Assembly (NCBI RefSeq): GCF_027580225.2
Contig: NC_073340.2
Coordinates: forward strand, 19,352,001 to 19,416,000
Length of the DNA: 64,000 nucleotides
DNA from: Misgurnus anguillicaudatus
Lineage: Eukaryota; Chordata; Actinopteri; Cypriniformes; Cobitidae
Direction of reading: 5' to 3'
Each line of letters begins with the position of its first letter. Position 1 is the first letter of the stretch. A program made the translations under genes and the position numbers. Below are positions 1-11,060 of the stretch, in pieces. The notes beneath the pieces are model-generated. The model was not told the origin of the DNA, made no database searches, and was given only the letters and a program-made list of their open reading frames with translations.

Positions 1-631
1 TGAGAGAAAGACTGTGTTTGTGTGTAAGGAACAGACAAGGCCACGTTGAGTAGCAAACCACAGCTGGGCAGCTCTAAGCCATGGGTAGGTTAGCTCAGGG
101 TTAAGGCTGGGCGGGGGAAAACAATGCAGCCTGGCTTGTCGAAATCATAATTTATGGCCGGCCGTCCAGCAAGCAGCATTTTGACCAAGTGGCTTACAGT
201 TCTCTCACACGGGGGGTGGGAGAAGAGAAAGCACGCAGCCGTTTGTGTGTAAATGTGGCGATTGTGCTCATTACAGACAGAAAAAAGCGAGCGAGTTAGA
301 AAGAGAGGGGGACATAGAGAAGAAGAGAGAATTAGGGGGTGTGTAGTTGCACCACTGGCTAGACAATGCTGGGCTTGGATGAGACAAACAGAGCTACACA
401 AAAAAAATAATAATCCAAAACATTTTAAAGAATAATCTAATCTCATTTACTAGTTGGGTCCAGGGTTGTTATATATTTTTAAATTTTGATTTTGTTTCCA
501 TTGACGAGAAAACGCTTCCTTGCCAATGACGAGAATTTCCGGCTTTCCGCAATACTGCTATTATGCGCACTTCCGCAACTTATACAACCCAGAAGTAACG
601 CTTTACGTGAAAGAGAAAGAACTCTGTGTAT
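1..631. other. No gene or repeat recognised
   Basis: I see no coding exon, RNA gene or transposon terminus here. The stretch around 240-350 is purine-rich. Open frames of about 60-120 codons on either strand have no recognisable domain and look like chance. The hAT target-site duplication begins at 632. Confidence 0.5.
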
Positions 632-940
632 GTTTTCAATAGAGCCCGACCGATTTATCGTTTTGCCAATTTTATCGGCAGATATGAGGCTGTCGCAGAT
701 GTATTTGTATCGGCATATAAGCCGCAGATATGCAGCCGATATGAACGTGTCTTACAGGACACATTAAATGTAAGAACTTGTTGTCCAGCAGAGTGCGCCC
801 TACTGGTTGCTAACCAGGTCACTGACTGTAGTGACACCAGCCAACCCCCTTCACTTCAGTCAGTCTCTCAGTTCATAGACGCATTGTCGACAGAGAAATT
901 ACATGTTTAAATTACGTGCAGTCATGCACTTATATAACAG

Positions 941-1410
941 TAGGGCTGGGCAAAAAAAACGATTTTTCGATTAATCGTTTTTTTTTAAACGTGGTCAATT
1001 CAGAATCGATTCTCAAAGAGCAGAATCAATTTTTTTTCATATTTTTCTGCTAACATTGAACGTAAGATTAACGTTAATCAAATTACTAGTCTTCTTCACT
1101 AGATGTCACCCTCCTTTTTGCCTTGCGCGATGTTACCAAGGAGCAAGACGACAACGTTAGTGTTGTGGCTTTTAATTTCTTTTTATTAATTACCCACTTG
1201 TAAACTTCTGTTCACTGTTATTTTTTATTAATATAGTATTTGTATTAAATCTATATTCATTGCGTTGAATCGAGAATCAAGTATAAAAACCGCTCAGAGA
1301 ATCGTAATTAAAAATTGAATCGAGAAGCGAGAATCGAAATCGAATCGATTTGATAGCTTGTGAATCAAAATTGAATCGATCTGGAACATCTGAATCGATA
1401 CCCAGACCTA
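941..1410. mobile_element. Non-autonomous hAT element nested in the 640-3195 element
   Basis: The element is bounded by TAGGGCTGGGCA on the left and, reverse complemented, TAGGTCTGGGTA on the right. A perfect 8-bp duplication, TATAACAG, lies at 933-940 and 1411-1418. The interior is 470 bp, AT-rich and dominated by GAATCGAT-like motifs; it encodes nothing. The perfect TSD makes the boundaries secure and shows it inserted into the older outer element. Confidence 0.9.
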
Positions 1411-1505
1411 TATAACAGTATATGAGATTACAGCTGCTTGTGTTGTTAGTGAACATGCTCATTTCAGAGCAATTGATTTAATAAGCACGCACAACTTTAA
1501 ACCCT

Positions 1506-2594
1506 AGGGCCCTATAAAATCCGTTTTATTTTTTCCCAAATTCCGTTTTATTTTTTCCCAAATTCCGTTTTCTCCGTTTTAATTTTTGCAAATTCCGTTT
1601 TATCCGTTTTAATTTTTGGCAATTATATTTTTTACCCTTTACTGTTATTTTAGTCATAAAAAGAGTGTGCCTTTAATGTTAATTATTAAAATGTAAATGA
1701 TTTGGGGAAAAACTGGATAACAGGATTACTTAATGACTATAAAAGATGCATTTACATACACACACGCGCGCACACACACACACCTCAATTCAATGCATTG
1801 TTTAGTGTTGTTGCAGAAGGCTACAACAAGGTGTCAAAGCAGTGGTGTCTTCAGAAGTGCCTTAAACACATCAATCCAGCGGAACGCGATCCATATTTTA
1901 TACACAATCGCTTGAAATGCATATAACTTTACAAACATACACAGGATAGTGATCTGACTTCGGACAGCATGAGCACGCAGCTCTTTGCACGTGCGAGCGA
2001 AAGAGAGACAGAGAGCGGCGCCATGATGCAGATGATTATATTTTTAATGCGAGGGATAGTTAGTTTGCCTCAGCTCGCTTGAAATGCATAAAACTGAACA
2101 AATACATGAGGATTTGTGATCGCACTTCGGACAGATGCGTGAGCGCGTGCACGTGAGAGAGGTACAGTGAGACAGATGTGGATGAGAGAGTGCATGTATC
2201 TTTGCGCTCACCGTGAACAAAGTGTTGACAAAACTTCCAAAATAACAGTTCTCCGGTCACATAAAAAGTCATGTGAGACCTGCTCGGAACTAAGTGCTTA
2301 GCGTCGAATTTCTTAATTTTTTCGCTGACGAAAGCAGAGTCGTAGAGAGCCGCTTCGCCATGGTTTCAGTGTTTTGGAGGGGGTCTGAAATGACGGGAGG
2401 GGGCGTGTCACCCAGATTTACTTCCCCCGGTCTGCATTTTCCCCAGACATACGTTCGTCTCCCACACAAAAACATAATTTTATTCAAAATATGTAAAATT
2501 CCGCAAAATTCCGCGTTAGTACTAGATTCCGGGTTAATTAGCCAATTCCGCGATTCCGTCCGCGATTCCGTGATCGCGGATATTATAGGGCCCT
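1506..2594. mobile_element. Non-autonomous hAT element, second insertion in the 640-3195 element
   Basis: The terminal inverted repeats match over 18 bp with one mismatch (AGGGCCCTATAAAATCCG against AGGGCCCTATAATATCCG). Flanking duplications are TAAACCCT (1498-1505) and AAAACCCT (2595-2602), 8 bp with one mismatch. Near the left end an AT-rich motif based on AAATTCCGTTTT is repeated several times. In the middle, two diverged copies of a segment starting TCGCTTGAAATGCATA lie near 1909 and 2075. There is no transposase coding. Confidence 0.85.
1755..1783. repeat. Short (CA)n/(CG)n microsatellite
   Basis: An alternating CA tract with an internal CGCGCG stretch, inside the 1506-2594 hAT element. 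It has no coding meaning. Confidence 0.8.
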
Positions 2595-3151
2595 AAAACC
2601 CTCGCTAAATAAAAGAGGCGGAGAGAAGACGCTTTAGTTTTATAAAAGTCTAAAGTTTGCGCCGAGCAAAAAAAAGTTGCTAACTAATTTGTGAAGTACA
2701 CAACTTACTGTAAAGCTAATAAACAATGACTTCATAAGTTTCCAATAAGTCCAATATAACGTTATTCTCGTCAAAACTGCAAATGATGCAAGTTTTATGT
2801 ATTTTGTTCTGTTTGTGTTTTAAAGTTATTTATAATAAGTCAAGTTTACTGTTTAGTGCACTGATATCAGACTCATTTTGAATGATACATTTTTTTGTTT
2901 ACTTCTTGCCTATAGTACATATCTTTGTCAAGTCAATTTAAGTGTTTGATCACCACATTTGTGAGTGATCATTGCATTGCATTATATTTATTTATATACA
3001 GTATATTCTGTTAATGTATATAGTGTATTCTATGTACAGTACTGTAGTATAATATACTGCAGTAGATGTGTACTGTACTATAATATACACCTAAAGAATA
3101 TCGACCGATATATCATTATCAGTCTTTTTTTACTCCCCAATATCTGTATCG

Positions 3152-3174
3152 CCCCCCCCCCCCCCAAAAAAAAA
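3152..3174. repeat. C14 followed by A9 homopolymers
   Basis: Fourteen consecutive C residues (3152-3165) run directly into nine A residues, just inside the right end of the outer hAT. Such a junction is prone to length error in sequencing. Confidence 0.85.
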
Positions 3175-3251
3175 CTGCATATCGGTCAGGCTCTAGTTTT
3201 AAAGATCGCTCTGCATCTGATCTCTATTTAAAGTTCTTCAAAAAAAAAAAA

Positions 3252-3467
3252 TGCTCAAAATTTGGTGTTTTTGAAGAAACCCATATTTGAGAGGTGATAA
3301 AACTAATGAAGGTAGGGTCAAACGCTTTTGTTTTGGTTTGAAAGCAGAGGGTCTGTTCTTTCATTTGATATATTGTTAGTTTATATATTTAAAGAAGAAC
3401 ATTTTCTGGAAGGCATTAAACTTTTGTAAAAATCATGAAAAATACTGGCGCTGGCTGGCAACTTTTT
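3252..3467 (-). repeat. Diverged interspersed repeat, inverted relative to 39895-40010
   Basis: Reverse complemented, this stretch shares blocks with 39895-40010, for example CCTCTCAAATATGGG, GAAAATGTTCTTC and TTGCCAG...GCCAGC in the same order. This copy carries roughly 80 extra bases. Both copies lie near a TTAA-type terminus. Superfamily unknown. Confidence 0.55.
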
Positions 3468-3493
3468 TAAAAACACTGGTGGGAAAGAGTTAA

Positions 3494-3640
3494 AGGGCAC
3501 CAATTATGGGCTTTTTACAAAATGCAATATAAGTCTCAGGGATGCCCAGAATGTGTGTGAAGTTTCAGCTTCAGATCATTTATTATAGCATGTCCAAAAT
3601 GCCCCTATTTGGGTGGGAGCAAAAGTACTTACAACTTAAG
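3494..3640 (+). mobile_element. Left end of a TTAA-type MITE (AGGGCACC family), right end missing
   Basis: TTAA at 3490-3493 is followed by AGGGCACCAATTATGGG, the same terminus as at 54806 and close to 42129. No matching right terminus is visible, so the copy is truncated or too diverged; the stated end is approximate. Confidence 0.5.
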
Positions 3641-4641
3641 TATTGCTCAAACCCATGGTTAAGTCAACACAATTGCATGGCAATTCGAACTATTTTACGA
3701 GGTGTCTAATCCATATCAATTCATACAATCTCATTTGTACATTTAATGGGTGGGTCTAGCGTCATATACATTATACAAATTTAAACAAACTTGCCACTTT
3801 GGAAAGTATTTGCATTTTTCCAAATTGGGTTGACAAATAGTACTGTACCTGCAGAGCTGTACATTTACAATAACATTCTGTAAAAACTGAAATATTCTGT
3901 TCGATTGTCTGCCACTGTTTAAAAGTTACCCACACTTCATATGTTATGTTATACCCACTGGCTCTATCTATATGCACAAGAAACAGACAAAGCTGGTAAT
4001 TAATCCAGTTACAATGACTTCTCTAAATATACCCTTGCGAGTAAAACCCAGACCAGGTTATTACTATTTTAGCTAGTCTAAAAATAATATATAAAACTGA
4101 GGGCTTAAGGTGCTAAATTTGGATGCGTGTTTATGTGCAGCAACAGCATAGCTCACTTGTAACACAGTGTACAAAGTGGAAAACCCCCCAAACGTGAGTA
4201 GTACTGAGCTGTACCGGGCCATACTATCCAATGGAGAAACGCTATTTGAATGGCCATGCAGCATTCCAAAGGTCATGATATTTAGCATTGGGATGCTTCA
4301 GTGTTTAAGTCTGCTAGTTTGCTTCATGGAATTTTATATTTAAAAGTGGAGTTGCATACCCTGAGCAAAGCATAGGCTTCCTTTGATCACTCAGAATTGG
4401 GTTTTAGTATAATAACGCCAGTAAACAAAGCCTGAAGTGGAGCTAAGTGGAATAGATTTAGAAAGCATTAAGTGGATAAGAGGAATCTGCTGTAGCTCCA
4501 GTCCGCTTCCAAATTCTGATCCAGTATGAGCATCGCTTTGGATTTGGAAAGCCTGATGTTGGCTTTAAGTTATTGTTGACTAAGAAGATATAAACAAATT
4601 CTGTATGAAAGCAGTTCATACAGAATTTCATAAAAGTTCAT
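3641..4641. other. No gene recognised
   Basis: About 1 kb of AT-rich sequence with only short open frames. No transposon termini, RNA gene or splice-bounded exon could be supported. Confidence 0.45.
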
Positions 4642-4794
4642 AAAAGAGGCCCAAGGAACCTTCAAGATTTAAAGATCATTTGTGTGGAAGAATTGGCCAG
4701 AATCACTCCTGAGCAATGCAGACGACTGGTCTCTCCATACCAGAGGCATCTTAAAGCTGTAATCACCAACAAAGGCTTTTCAACAAAGTATTAA
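4642..4794 (+). pseudogene. Tc1-like transposase, C-terminal remnant
   Basis: This frame encodes the last 50 residues of a Tc1/mariner (IS630 superfamily) transposase and ends in TAA at 4792-4794. Recognisable residues run from NLQDLK through EELARITPEQCRRLV to SPYQRHLKAVI. This is the C-terminal tail, after the DD34E catalytic core, of the enzyme that cuts and pastes Tc1 elements at TA dinucleotides. Everything upstream is absent: the DNA-binding domain and all three catalytic acidic residues are missing, so the product cannot be active. The reading frame is intact within the fragment. The Tc1 3' non-coding end follows directly (to 4993). It is a 5'-truncated relic; similarity was judged by eye. 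Confidence 0.85.
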
Positions 4795-4993
4795 ATAAAG
4801 TATGTTCAATACTTATTCCCTGTGTCATTTTACTTTATTTATTATGACTCAACTTGTATACTTAAATGTTCTGATTTCTTTGTATGAATTCAATATTTGG
4901 CTTGATGGCTACATCTGGTGGAAATTTAGCTCACTTAGAAATCCACATACTGATAAAAATGCTGATGTGTCAAATACTTATTTTGTCCCGCTG
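4642..4993 (+). mobile_element. 5'-truncated Tc1-like element (3' end)
   Basis: The transposase tail is followed by a 3' segment ending GTGTCAAATACTTATTTTG and then TCCCGCTG, abutting TA at 4994-4995. TA is the Tc1/mariner target site, and the terminus resembles fish Tc1 inverted repeats known to me. The left half and left inverted repeat are missing upstream of about 4640. Confidence 0.75.
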
Positions 4994-4995
4994 TA

Positions 4996-6099
4996 AGCTG
5001 CTTTATGTTAAGTTTTACAACTGTTCTATAAAAGCAACATAACACAGTTGTACTGAATAGCACAGCTGTGATTACCCACGATACTGTTTATTAAACTGCT
5101 GTCATGCTTATCTTTGATAAGGGCAGTCACTATCAGGGAACACTTGTCCTTCCGTCCAGACATTTTAACCTATGTCCCCTTGGACGTCTGCAGCCCCTAG
5201 GGTGCCTTGTTTTTCTTCCTTACTTCCTTCACTGAACTCTATGTGTCAAACCTAATCATCTTCCAGCCACCGTGATGGGGACAAACACATCAACAAACAA
5301 CCCAATTCACATCACCAGGGTGACTTCCTCGGCAGACATCCCTGACTGAGACGCCCTGAATCATCCGCCTGAAAGCTGGTAGCCTGCCTCACGTCAATGA
5401 GAAAAAATCTCTCACATCCATCTCTGGCAGTCTGATGTATTAACTCTGCTTAATATTAGATTGTATGATTTAGACCATCTGAAGCTCCCAAAAAAATCTA
5501 TGAACTTTTACATGTCCCTGTCAATGAAAAGGGTGGAATAAATCCAGAAGTACAGACAGAACGGATAAGAAAGTGATTCATAAAGGAAGACGAGGTTGGA
5601 TAGACAAGCCGAACTCTTTAGAGAGATTAACGTGATGGACCAGAAGAGTTAATGAAAGACAACCGGTATAGTCAGCATTAAAGAGAAGAAAAAGACACCA
5701 AAGCCTGCAGGAGGGGAATACGAGCAGATGAAGTCTGCCACACTGTTATATAATTACAACAGTCATTAAAGCCAATTTCAGATCCTTAAGGGCCTGCAGG
5801 CCCTGGTGTGAGTCTTGCTTTATCCTGGGTCTGCCACATCTCAGAAAACATTGGAAATTTTCATAGCAAAAAGGATTTTATTACTCAGGATTTAGCCTCA
5901 ACAAGATACATTTACTTGAGAAGCAAAACTGCTTTTATTGAGAACATTTCTTCAATTAAGTTTACCCCATTGGCAATTTTTTTCAGGGTAATAAATGTTA
6001 GTCAGTGGAGTAAGATATTATCTGCAAAATTATATTATATTCAACAATTTTTCTTATCCTGCTACCTCACTGTTTTGGGAAACTGTGCAATAAAAGTGA
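4996..6099. other. No gene or repeat recognised
   Basis: Mixed-composition DNA with no transposon termini. An open frame on the plus strand at 5808-6137 overlaps the left end of the next element and has no known domain. Confidence 0.45.
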
Positions 6100-6103
6100 T
6101 TAA

Positions 6104-6468
6104 AGGGGACATTTCACAAGGGTTTTTTAAAATGTGAAATAAATCCTTGGTGTCCCCTAGATTGCCACTTTGTAGGTGTAAGCAAAAATGTGGCGTTTTT
6201 GTGTGTGTCCTTTTAAATGCAAATAAGCTGATCGCTGCACTATATGGCAGTGCCGAAGTTAGATTAAGTGCAGATTAAGGGGTGGTATTATCCCCTTCTG
6301 ACATCACAGGGGGAGCCAAATTTCAATGACCTATTTTTTCACATGCTTGCAGATAATGGTTTGCCAAAACTAAGTTATTGGCTTGATCTTTTTCACATTT
6401 TATAGGTTGATTATAGCAATTATAGCACTTAAACATGGAAAAAGTCAAATTTTCATGGTATGTCCCCT
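6104..6468. mobile_element. TTAA-flanked MITE (AGGGGACAT family)
   Basis: TTAA lies on both sides (6100-6103 and 6469-6472). The inverted termini are AGGGGACATTTCA and, reverse complemented, AGGGGACATACCAT. TTAA duplications are characteristic of piggyBac and Kolobok transposons. A much longer relative with the same left terminus lies at 51682-53645. It is 365 bp and non-coding. Confidence 0.8.
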
Positions 6469-6472
6469 TTAA

Positions 6473-7774
6473 GAAATATTCACCTTGTAGATGCAGTTAA
6501 GCAGATCTACAAAACTAAGTGCTGTAAATCTCCACAAAACACAACAGGCCACAGTGTTACTGACATTGTTTAGACATTGATTTCCCATTCGATTCTCAGG
6601 GAGCACAAATACAAACAGTGCACACGTGCACTCGATGCCTCACCAGGACTCCCTCGGACTGCTGCAGTATCTATTGACTGTTTTCATACATAGGCACGAG
6701 ACTACAGAAAGCTTGTTTGTGTTTGTTTGATGTGTGTAGGTTCAGTAGAGGAGACAGTGGCTAGTGATGACATTCACATCCCACCATTAGCATTCCGAAG
6801 CTAGAGTCTGACAGCGGACGGACATAAAGTCACATCTGGACGGCCTTTGACCACTGATTATGATCCAACAGTCTCCCTTCCACAGCTTTTTACGACTCAC
6901 GTCTGCTTTGGCGCAAAATGCACGAAGGCTGACAGTAAACGCAACAAAATGGTCAAACATATCTATGTGAATAGATACATTTAGGGATGAGTTTAAAGAC
7001 CAGTTTAACTTAAAATATGACAAACAATGAAAATATGTATATGCATTATCAATTTTATATGCAAGTTTCAGTTTTCCAATGGAAGCGCTGCGCTTTTCAA
7101 AAACGCGGGTTTTTCCACACTAATCGCACAAGCTTTGCGTTTTTCCGGACCAGCCGTCCAATCTCAGTGGAGGAGGGGCGGGACAAAAAACACAACAACC
7201 AACCGGCGCAGAGTACAACGACTGAAAAACATAGCAACCAAAGCGCTTTGCTGAAAAAATGGCAAGTGCCCACAGTCATTTGATGTAAACGTTCCCAAAC
7301 ATAATAACACCATTCCTTACATGAAACCAGATACACTACATATTCTCCTCTATTATTTCTTGGTTACATTGTTCTCACCCCCACCTCCAAGTAAACATTT
7401 CATTTAAAATGAAGCATAAATCGTATAAAGAGACAGAAAAGACAAATATATTCCCATCACAACATGTTCCCTACAAAACTTACAGTTCCAAACCTTCAGA
7501 AATCTGCCAGAGCAACGCTGCAAGTTTTGACACCCTAATGGCGAAAACTGTCACCTCCAAAGAGCTTTATTTTTAATACTTTTTAACACCACTGACATGC
7601 GTACAGCGATGTCTTAAATGGTTCCTTGCACCTCCATAAAATCTCTGAAAGTGTGTCTGTGTGTGAGTACATCACGCCATACATATGTTTGTGTGGCTGC
7701 TCACTGCTACTGCACGTGATGGCACAGTCACATGCTGTACACTGACACACATGAAAGAATGTGTGAAAGAGAAT

Positions 7775-7778
<4 letters not shown>
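6473..7778. other. No gene; one GC-richer patch
   Basis: No exon or RNA gene recognised. The patch at about 7080-7290 is locally GC-rich (GGAAGCGCTGCGC and similar), compatible with a repeat fragment, but no termini are visible. Confidence 0.4.

Positions 7779-7832
<54 letters not shown>
7779..7832. repeat. (GA)n microsatellite, about 54 bp
   Basis: An uninterrupted GA dinucleotide run. The overlapping minus-strand frame of leucine-serine repeats is a product of this tract and not a gene. Confidence 0.95.
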
Positions 7833-7834
<2 letters not shown>

Positions 7835-7927
7835 AAAGGTGGTAAGTAAAGACTTCCAGCTTTAATCCGGTGTGCACTACCTAGTGATGGAATCAATTTC
7901 AATGCAACTTAAGCCCTTTTCACTTAA

Positions 7928-8081
7928 AGGAACAGTATGTAAGAAATATAAACATAAACAACTGATGTTTATGTTGTCATGTTGTGTATTGGCCACCAGT
8001 TGTGTGATTGCAGTACCAGTTTTAGCCACAAGTTTTGTGATTGCAATATCAGTTTTGGCCACAATCCTACATACTGTTCCT
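7928..8081. mobile_element. Short TTAA-flanked MITE with internal 33-bp duplication
   Basis: TTAA at 7924-7927 and 8082-8085 brackets a 154-bp element. The termini are AGGAACAGTATGTAAGA and, reverse complemented, AGGAACAGTATGTAGGA, a 17-bp TIR with one mismatch. Inside, a 33-bp unit beginning GCCACMAGTTKTGTGATTGC is present twice in tandem, with a third partial GCCAC start. Confidence 0.85.
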
Positions 8082-8085
8082 TTAA

Positions 8086-8681
8086 GTTCAAGAGATTACA
8101 GAAAAAACACAAAAAATGCGTTCAGGATTTGTACGTGATCGTTTGATTTTTGGTTCATTTTTGGTTCATTCACACTGCCAATGATTTTCCAAAGTCTGTG
8201 CGTGCATTCACACACATACCGTAAAGATCCCTGACATATTTTTTCCACAGCGTCTGAAGTTTGCTAATTATCCGCAATTTCTCTCTTAAAAAAATCACGC
8301 AGGTGCATTTTAGTTTATGACAAGATCATAAGGAGTGCATGATGCACTGTTTTGTCACGCTGTTGAATGATATCAGATTCAGCGCGAATAGCAAAGAGCT
8401 CCCTGATCTCTGCTTCAGTCCAGTTTGCCAACATTTCTCGATGTGAATGTTGAGCTGCGTTTAAATCCCTGTGTCAAAGAGCTGAACCATAACTTGGTTG
8501 CGATGCCAGGCACGTCCTCACTGTGGCACGCTCCTTACAGCATTGTTTCTGCTTTCTGTGTATGTTACAACAATGTCACTAGGTCCTCTTTAACATTTAC
8601 AGGACAAGTTTGTGTTCACCCAAAAGCCTCTCTGCCAATTTTAGGTAAATTTTCTGGGATCAAAGTGCTGTGAATGTGGTT
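8086..8681. other. No gene recognised
   Basis: No supported feature. An 82-codon plus-strand frame at 8425-8673 has no recognisable motif. Confidence 0.4.
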
Positions 8682-8685
8682 TTAA

Positions 8686-8763
8686 AGGAACAGTTAACCA
8701 AGAAATAAAAAAGTATTAAAAAAAGGTTATTATTTACACCCTTATGTCAGGGGATGTCCCCAC
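8686..8763 (+). repeat. Left end of a TTAA-type repeat, interrupted by a hAT
   Basis: TTAA at 8682-8685 precedes AGGAACAGTTAACC and then ACACCCTTATGTCA. This resembles the left arm of the very common AGGGATAGTTCACCC family also seen at 20657, 43761 and 54162. The hAT at 8764 interrupts it. Confidence 0.5.
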
Positions 8764-9569
8764 TAGAGGTCTACACGAGTCCAAAAATTCGTACATGAAC
8801 CCGAAAAGACACGTAAATGTGCTACACTGAACCGACCCGGACTATTATTTTAAAAGTTGGACACCGAACCGAAACGGACCCGTCTATTTATTTAAAAACT
8901 GGACCCGAACCTGTTCGAGAACACGCCTTCTCCCTCCTTGTACCTGATTGTGATGCACAATCCTCCATACAAAGAAAGTTCCATCCAGTCAACTTGCATA
9001 ATAATTTAGACTGTTTGCCCATTTGGATTATAATAAAAGCTGACATTATCTTTGTGCTCTTTGAGCAGAGTCTGCATAAAAACTTAAGATATAACAGCAA
9101 GAGGGTCAATTTATAATACTATTATAACAATTGGAAAAAGCGCAAAGTAGCCTACAGTGCAAAATGCGCGGTATGACGGAATAAGTCCCGCCTTCCATAT
9201 AAAAAGCCAATTGTCAAAGGTAAAGTCATTGCGTCACTGCAGAAGCTGACTGGTAGCCATAGAAACATTACATGAGCACATGCGCGTTAGCTGCGTGGCT
9301 GGAGCAACGAAATAAAAAAAATGTAACGCAATTTGAGCATCATAGAAAAAATTTATGTGACAGTTCATCTAAGATTTTTTTGCTGTTTTTAAATATTTTA
9401 TTTAAATGTGCTTGTGTGTTCTCTGAGTCCGATCGACTCGGGTATTACCCACAATGTTAAACAGACCTGGGACCTGAAGTAATAGATTGGTACCCAACCC
9501 GGCTGATCATTTACGGGTACGGGTACCGTGGTCTGTTTCAGGTCCTCTGGTCTTCTGTGTAGACCTCTA
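8764..9569. mobile_element. Non-autonomous hAT element, 806 bp
   Basis: The termini are TAGAGGTCTACACGAG and, reverse complemented, TAGAGGTCTACACAGAAG, identical over 14 bp. Flanks GTCCCCAC (8756-8763) and CCCCCCAC (9570-9577) match at 6 of 8 positions, consistent with an aged 8-bp hAT TSD. Subterminal ACCCGAACC-like motifs occur near the left end. No coding capacity was recognised. Confidence 0.75.
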
Positions 9570-9787
9570 CCCCCCACCAATAGTTATTCATTAAATCAAG
9601 AAAAACCCTTGGCTGTCAAGCTCCAAAATTACACACAACAATATAAAGTTAATCATAAAAGCTGTTCAAACTACTTGTACATTATATTCCAAGTCTTATA
9701 AAGTAATATGATGTGGGAGTTTGTGTAAGAAACAGACTCAATTTTAGGTAAATTTACAAATTATCATAATTACTATATATTTTTATA

Positions 9788-9830
9788 TACACTATCAGTC
9801 AAAAGTTTAAGGTCACTTGACTGAAATATC
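9788..9830 (+). mobile_element. Possible Tc1/mariner-like terminus
   Basis: The motif CACTATCAGTCAAAAGTTT preceded by TA resembles the outer end of fish Tc1-like inverted repeats. No partner terminus was found downstream, so this is a solo end or chance similarity. Confidence 0.35.
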
Positions 9831-10762
9831 AACATATTAAGAATCTTTCTATTAAAAAAGTAAATATTTATGAAAAACTATTTAGGAATAGGTGACTTAG
9901 ACCAAATAATGAATGACAAGACACCAACAAGAGGCCAAAATAGATAGGACTCCATCAATGCGATTTATAAAGCATCCATTGCTAAGAAGCTGCTTGATAA
10001 AATCCCAAAACTAAATCTATACAAATTCCAGACAAAGCGTAATTACTTTGAAGATGCAAATATAACAAGCTTTGTACAATTTTAAATTTTCTTTTGAATA
10101 GTCGCAACATAGTTTCCAAAGTTTCACTCCTACTATTACTACTACTACTCTCTAAACGTTTGAACGTTAGTTTATACCAACAAAAAACAAATGAAACCAA
10201 TACCAGTTTCCATTATCACAACAAAAATATTTGCCTGGCTTAATTTCCAAGGCAAAACTCTTTTTTCCCAATCAACTATCAAAACAATTTTTTTTAGAAA
10301 AAACATACTAAAACAAGTGTTAGAGACCAGTAATCCTAACTCTATCCTCACCTCATTAACCTCAGCTGACTAAAATGGAGAAAGTTTCTTTTTCCTTGGG
10401 CAGCTCCCACTTAGCCTATAGAGAGAGAGAAACGCTGTGTTCTGCAATGCTGTCACAGTTTCAAAGATATATTTTCTCGTTGTGTGTTCCATAAAACGCT
10501 CAGTTGCTGAAACGGCCGATATGTAACATGATTAATGTCCCCATTAAGCTGACATGGTATAATAGTATGTATCCATCCCTAAAACCAAGAGACAGAAAGA
10601 ATGAGAGATAACTTAGGGGGAGGGCGTGTGTACGACATAGGCACACCCGGGTGTTCATACACAGATCACTCTTCAGTCATGTGTGAAAGTTGTGTACCAT
10701 AAGGTCAAGTGAAAAATGAATGATGACCCATGATAGCACTACTAGCGCCTGATTCGGCTCTC
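9831..10762. other. No gene recognised
   Basis: AT-rich sequence with no supported exon, RNA or mobile-element boundary. Confidence 0.4.
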
Positions 10763-11060
10763 CTGATTTTGCCAAGTGGTTGATGTCCTCAGGGCAACAT
10801 TATGTTGACCCTGGGAAAACATTTCAATCAACCAATCAGATTTAAGAAATAAGTTTACAGTTTGTTTTAAGTTTAAGCTTACAACCAGGATTAGCTGCTT
10901 CTAGACCATTGTTTTTCACTTATCATGTCCCTCTGATTTTAGGGTTTGGTTATGGTTAGGGTTGGGGTTTGGGGTGGGTTTAGGTTTTATTTAGAAAAAT
11001 GTTGTCCTTGGATCAACACAATATGTTGCCCTGAGGACATCAACCACTTGGCAAAATCAG
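10763..11060. mobile_element. MITE with long terminal inverted repeats
   Basis: The left arm CTGATTTTGCCAAGTGGTTG and onward is matched by the inverted right arm; about 38 bp are essentially identical and the pairing continues imperfectly to around 55 bp. Between the arms lies a G-rich tract (10940-10985) of TTAGGGTTTGG-like repeats resembling degenerate telomere repeats. No convincing target-site duplication is visible, so the superfamily is open. Confidence 0.75.

Larger units (their letters stand above)
640..3195. mobile_element. Non-autonomous hAT element (outer, split by two nested hATs)
   Basis: The left terminus reads TAGAGCCCGACCGAT and the right terminus, reverse complemented, reads TAGAGCCTGACCGAT. 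The flanks carry an 8-bp target-site duplication with one mismatch, GTTTTCAA at 632-639 and GTTTTAAA at 3196-3203. Eight-bp duplications are typical of hAT transposons. Two complete hAT elements (941-1410 and 1506-2594) sit inside; removing them and one copy of each TSD leaves an ancestral element of about 0.98 kb. No transposase frame remains, so it needed a partner transposase. The superfamily call rests on TSD length and terminus style; the family name is not known to me. Confidence 0.8.

Noticed and set aside
7672..7902. Leucine/serine-repeat minus-strand frame
   Set aside because: Produced by the (GA)n microsatellite.
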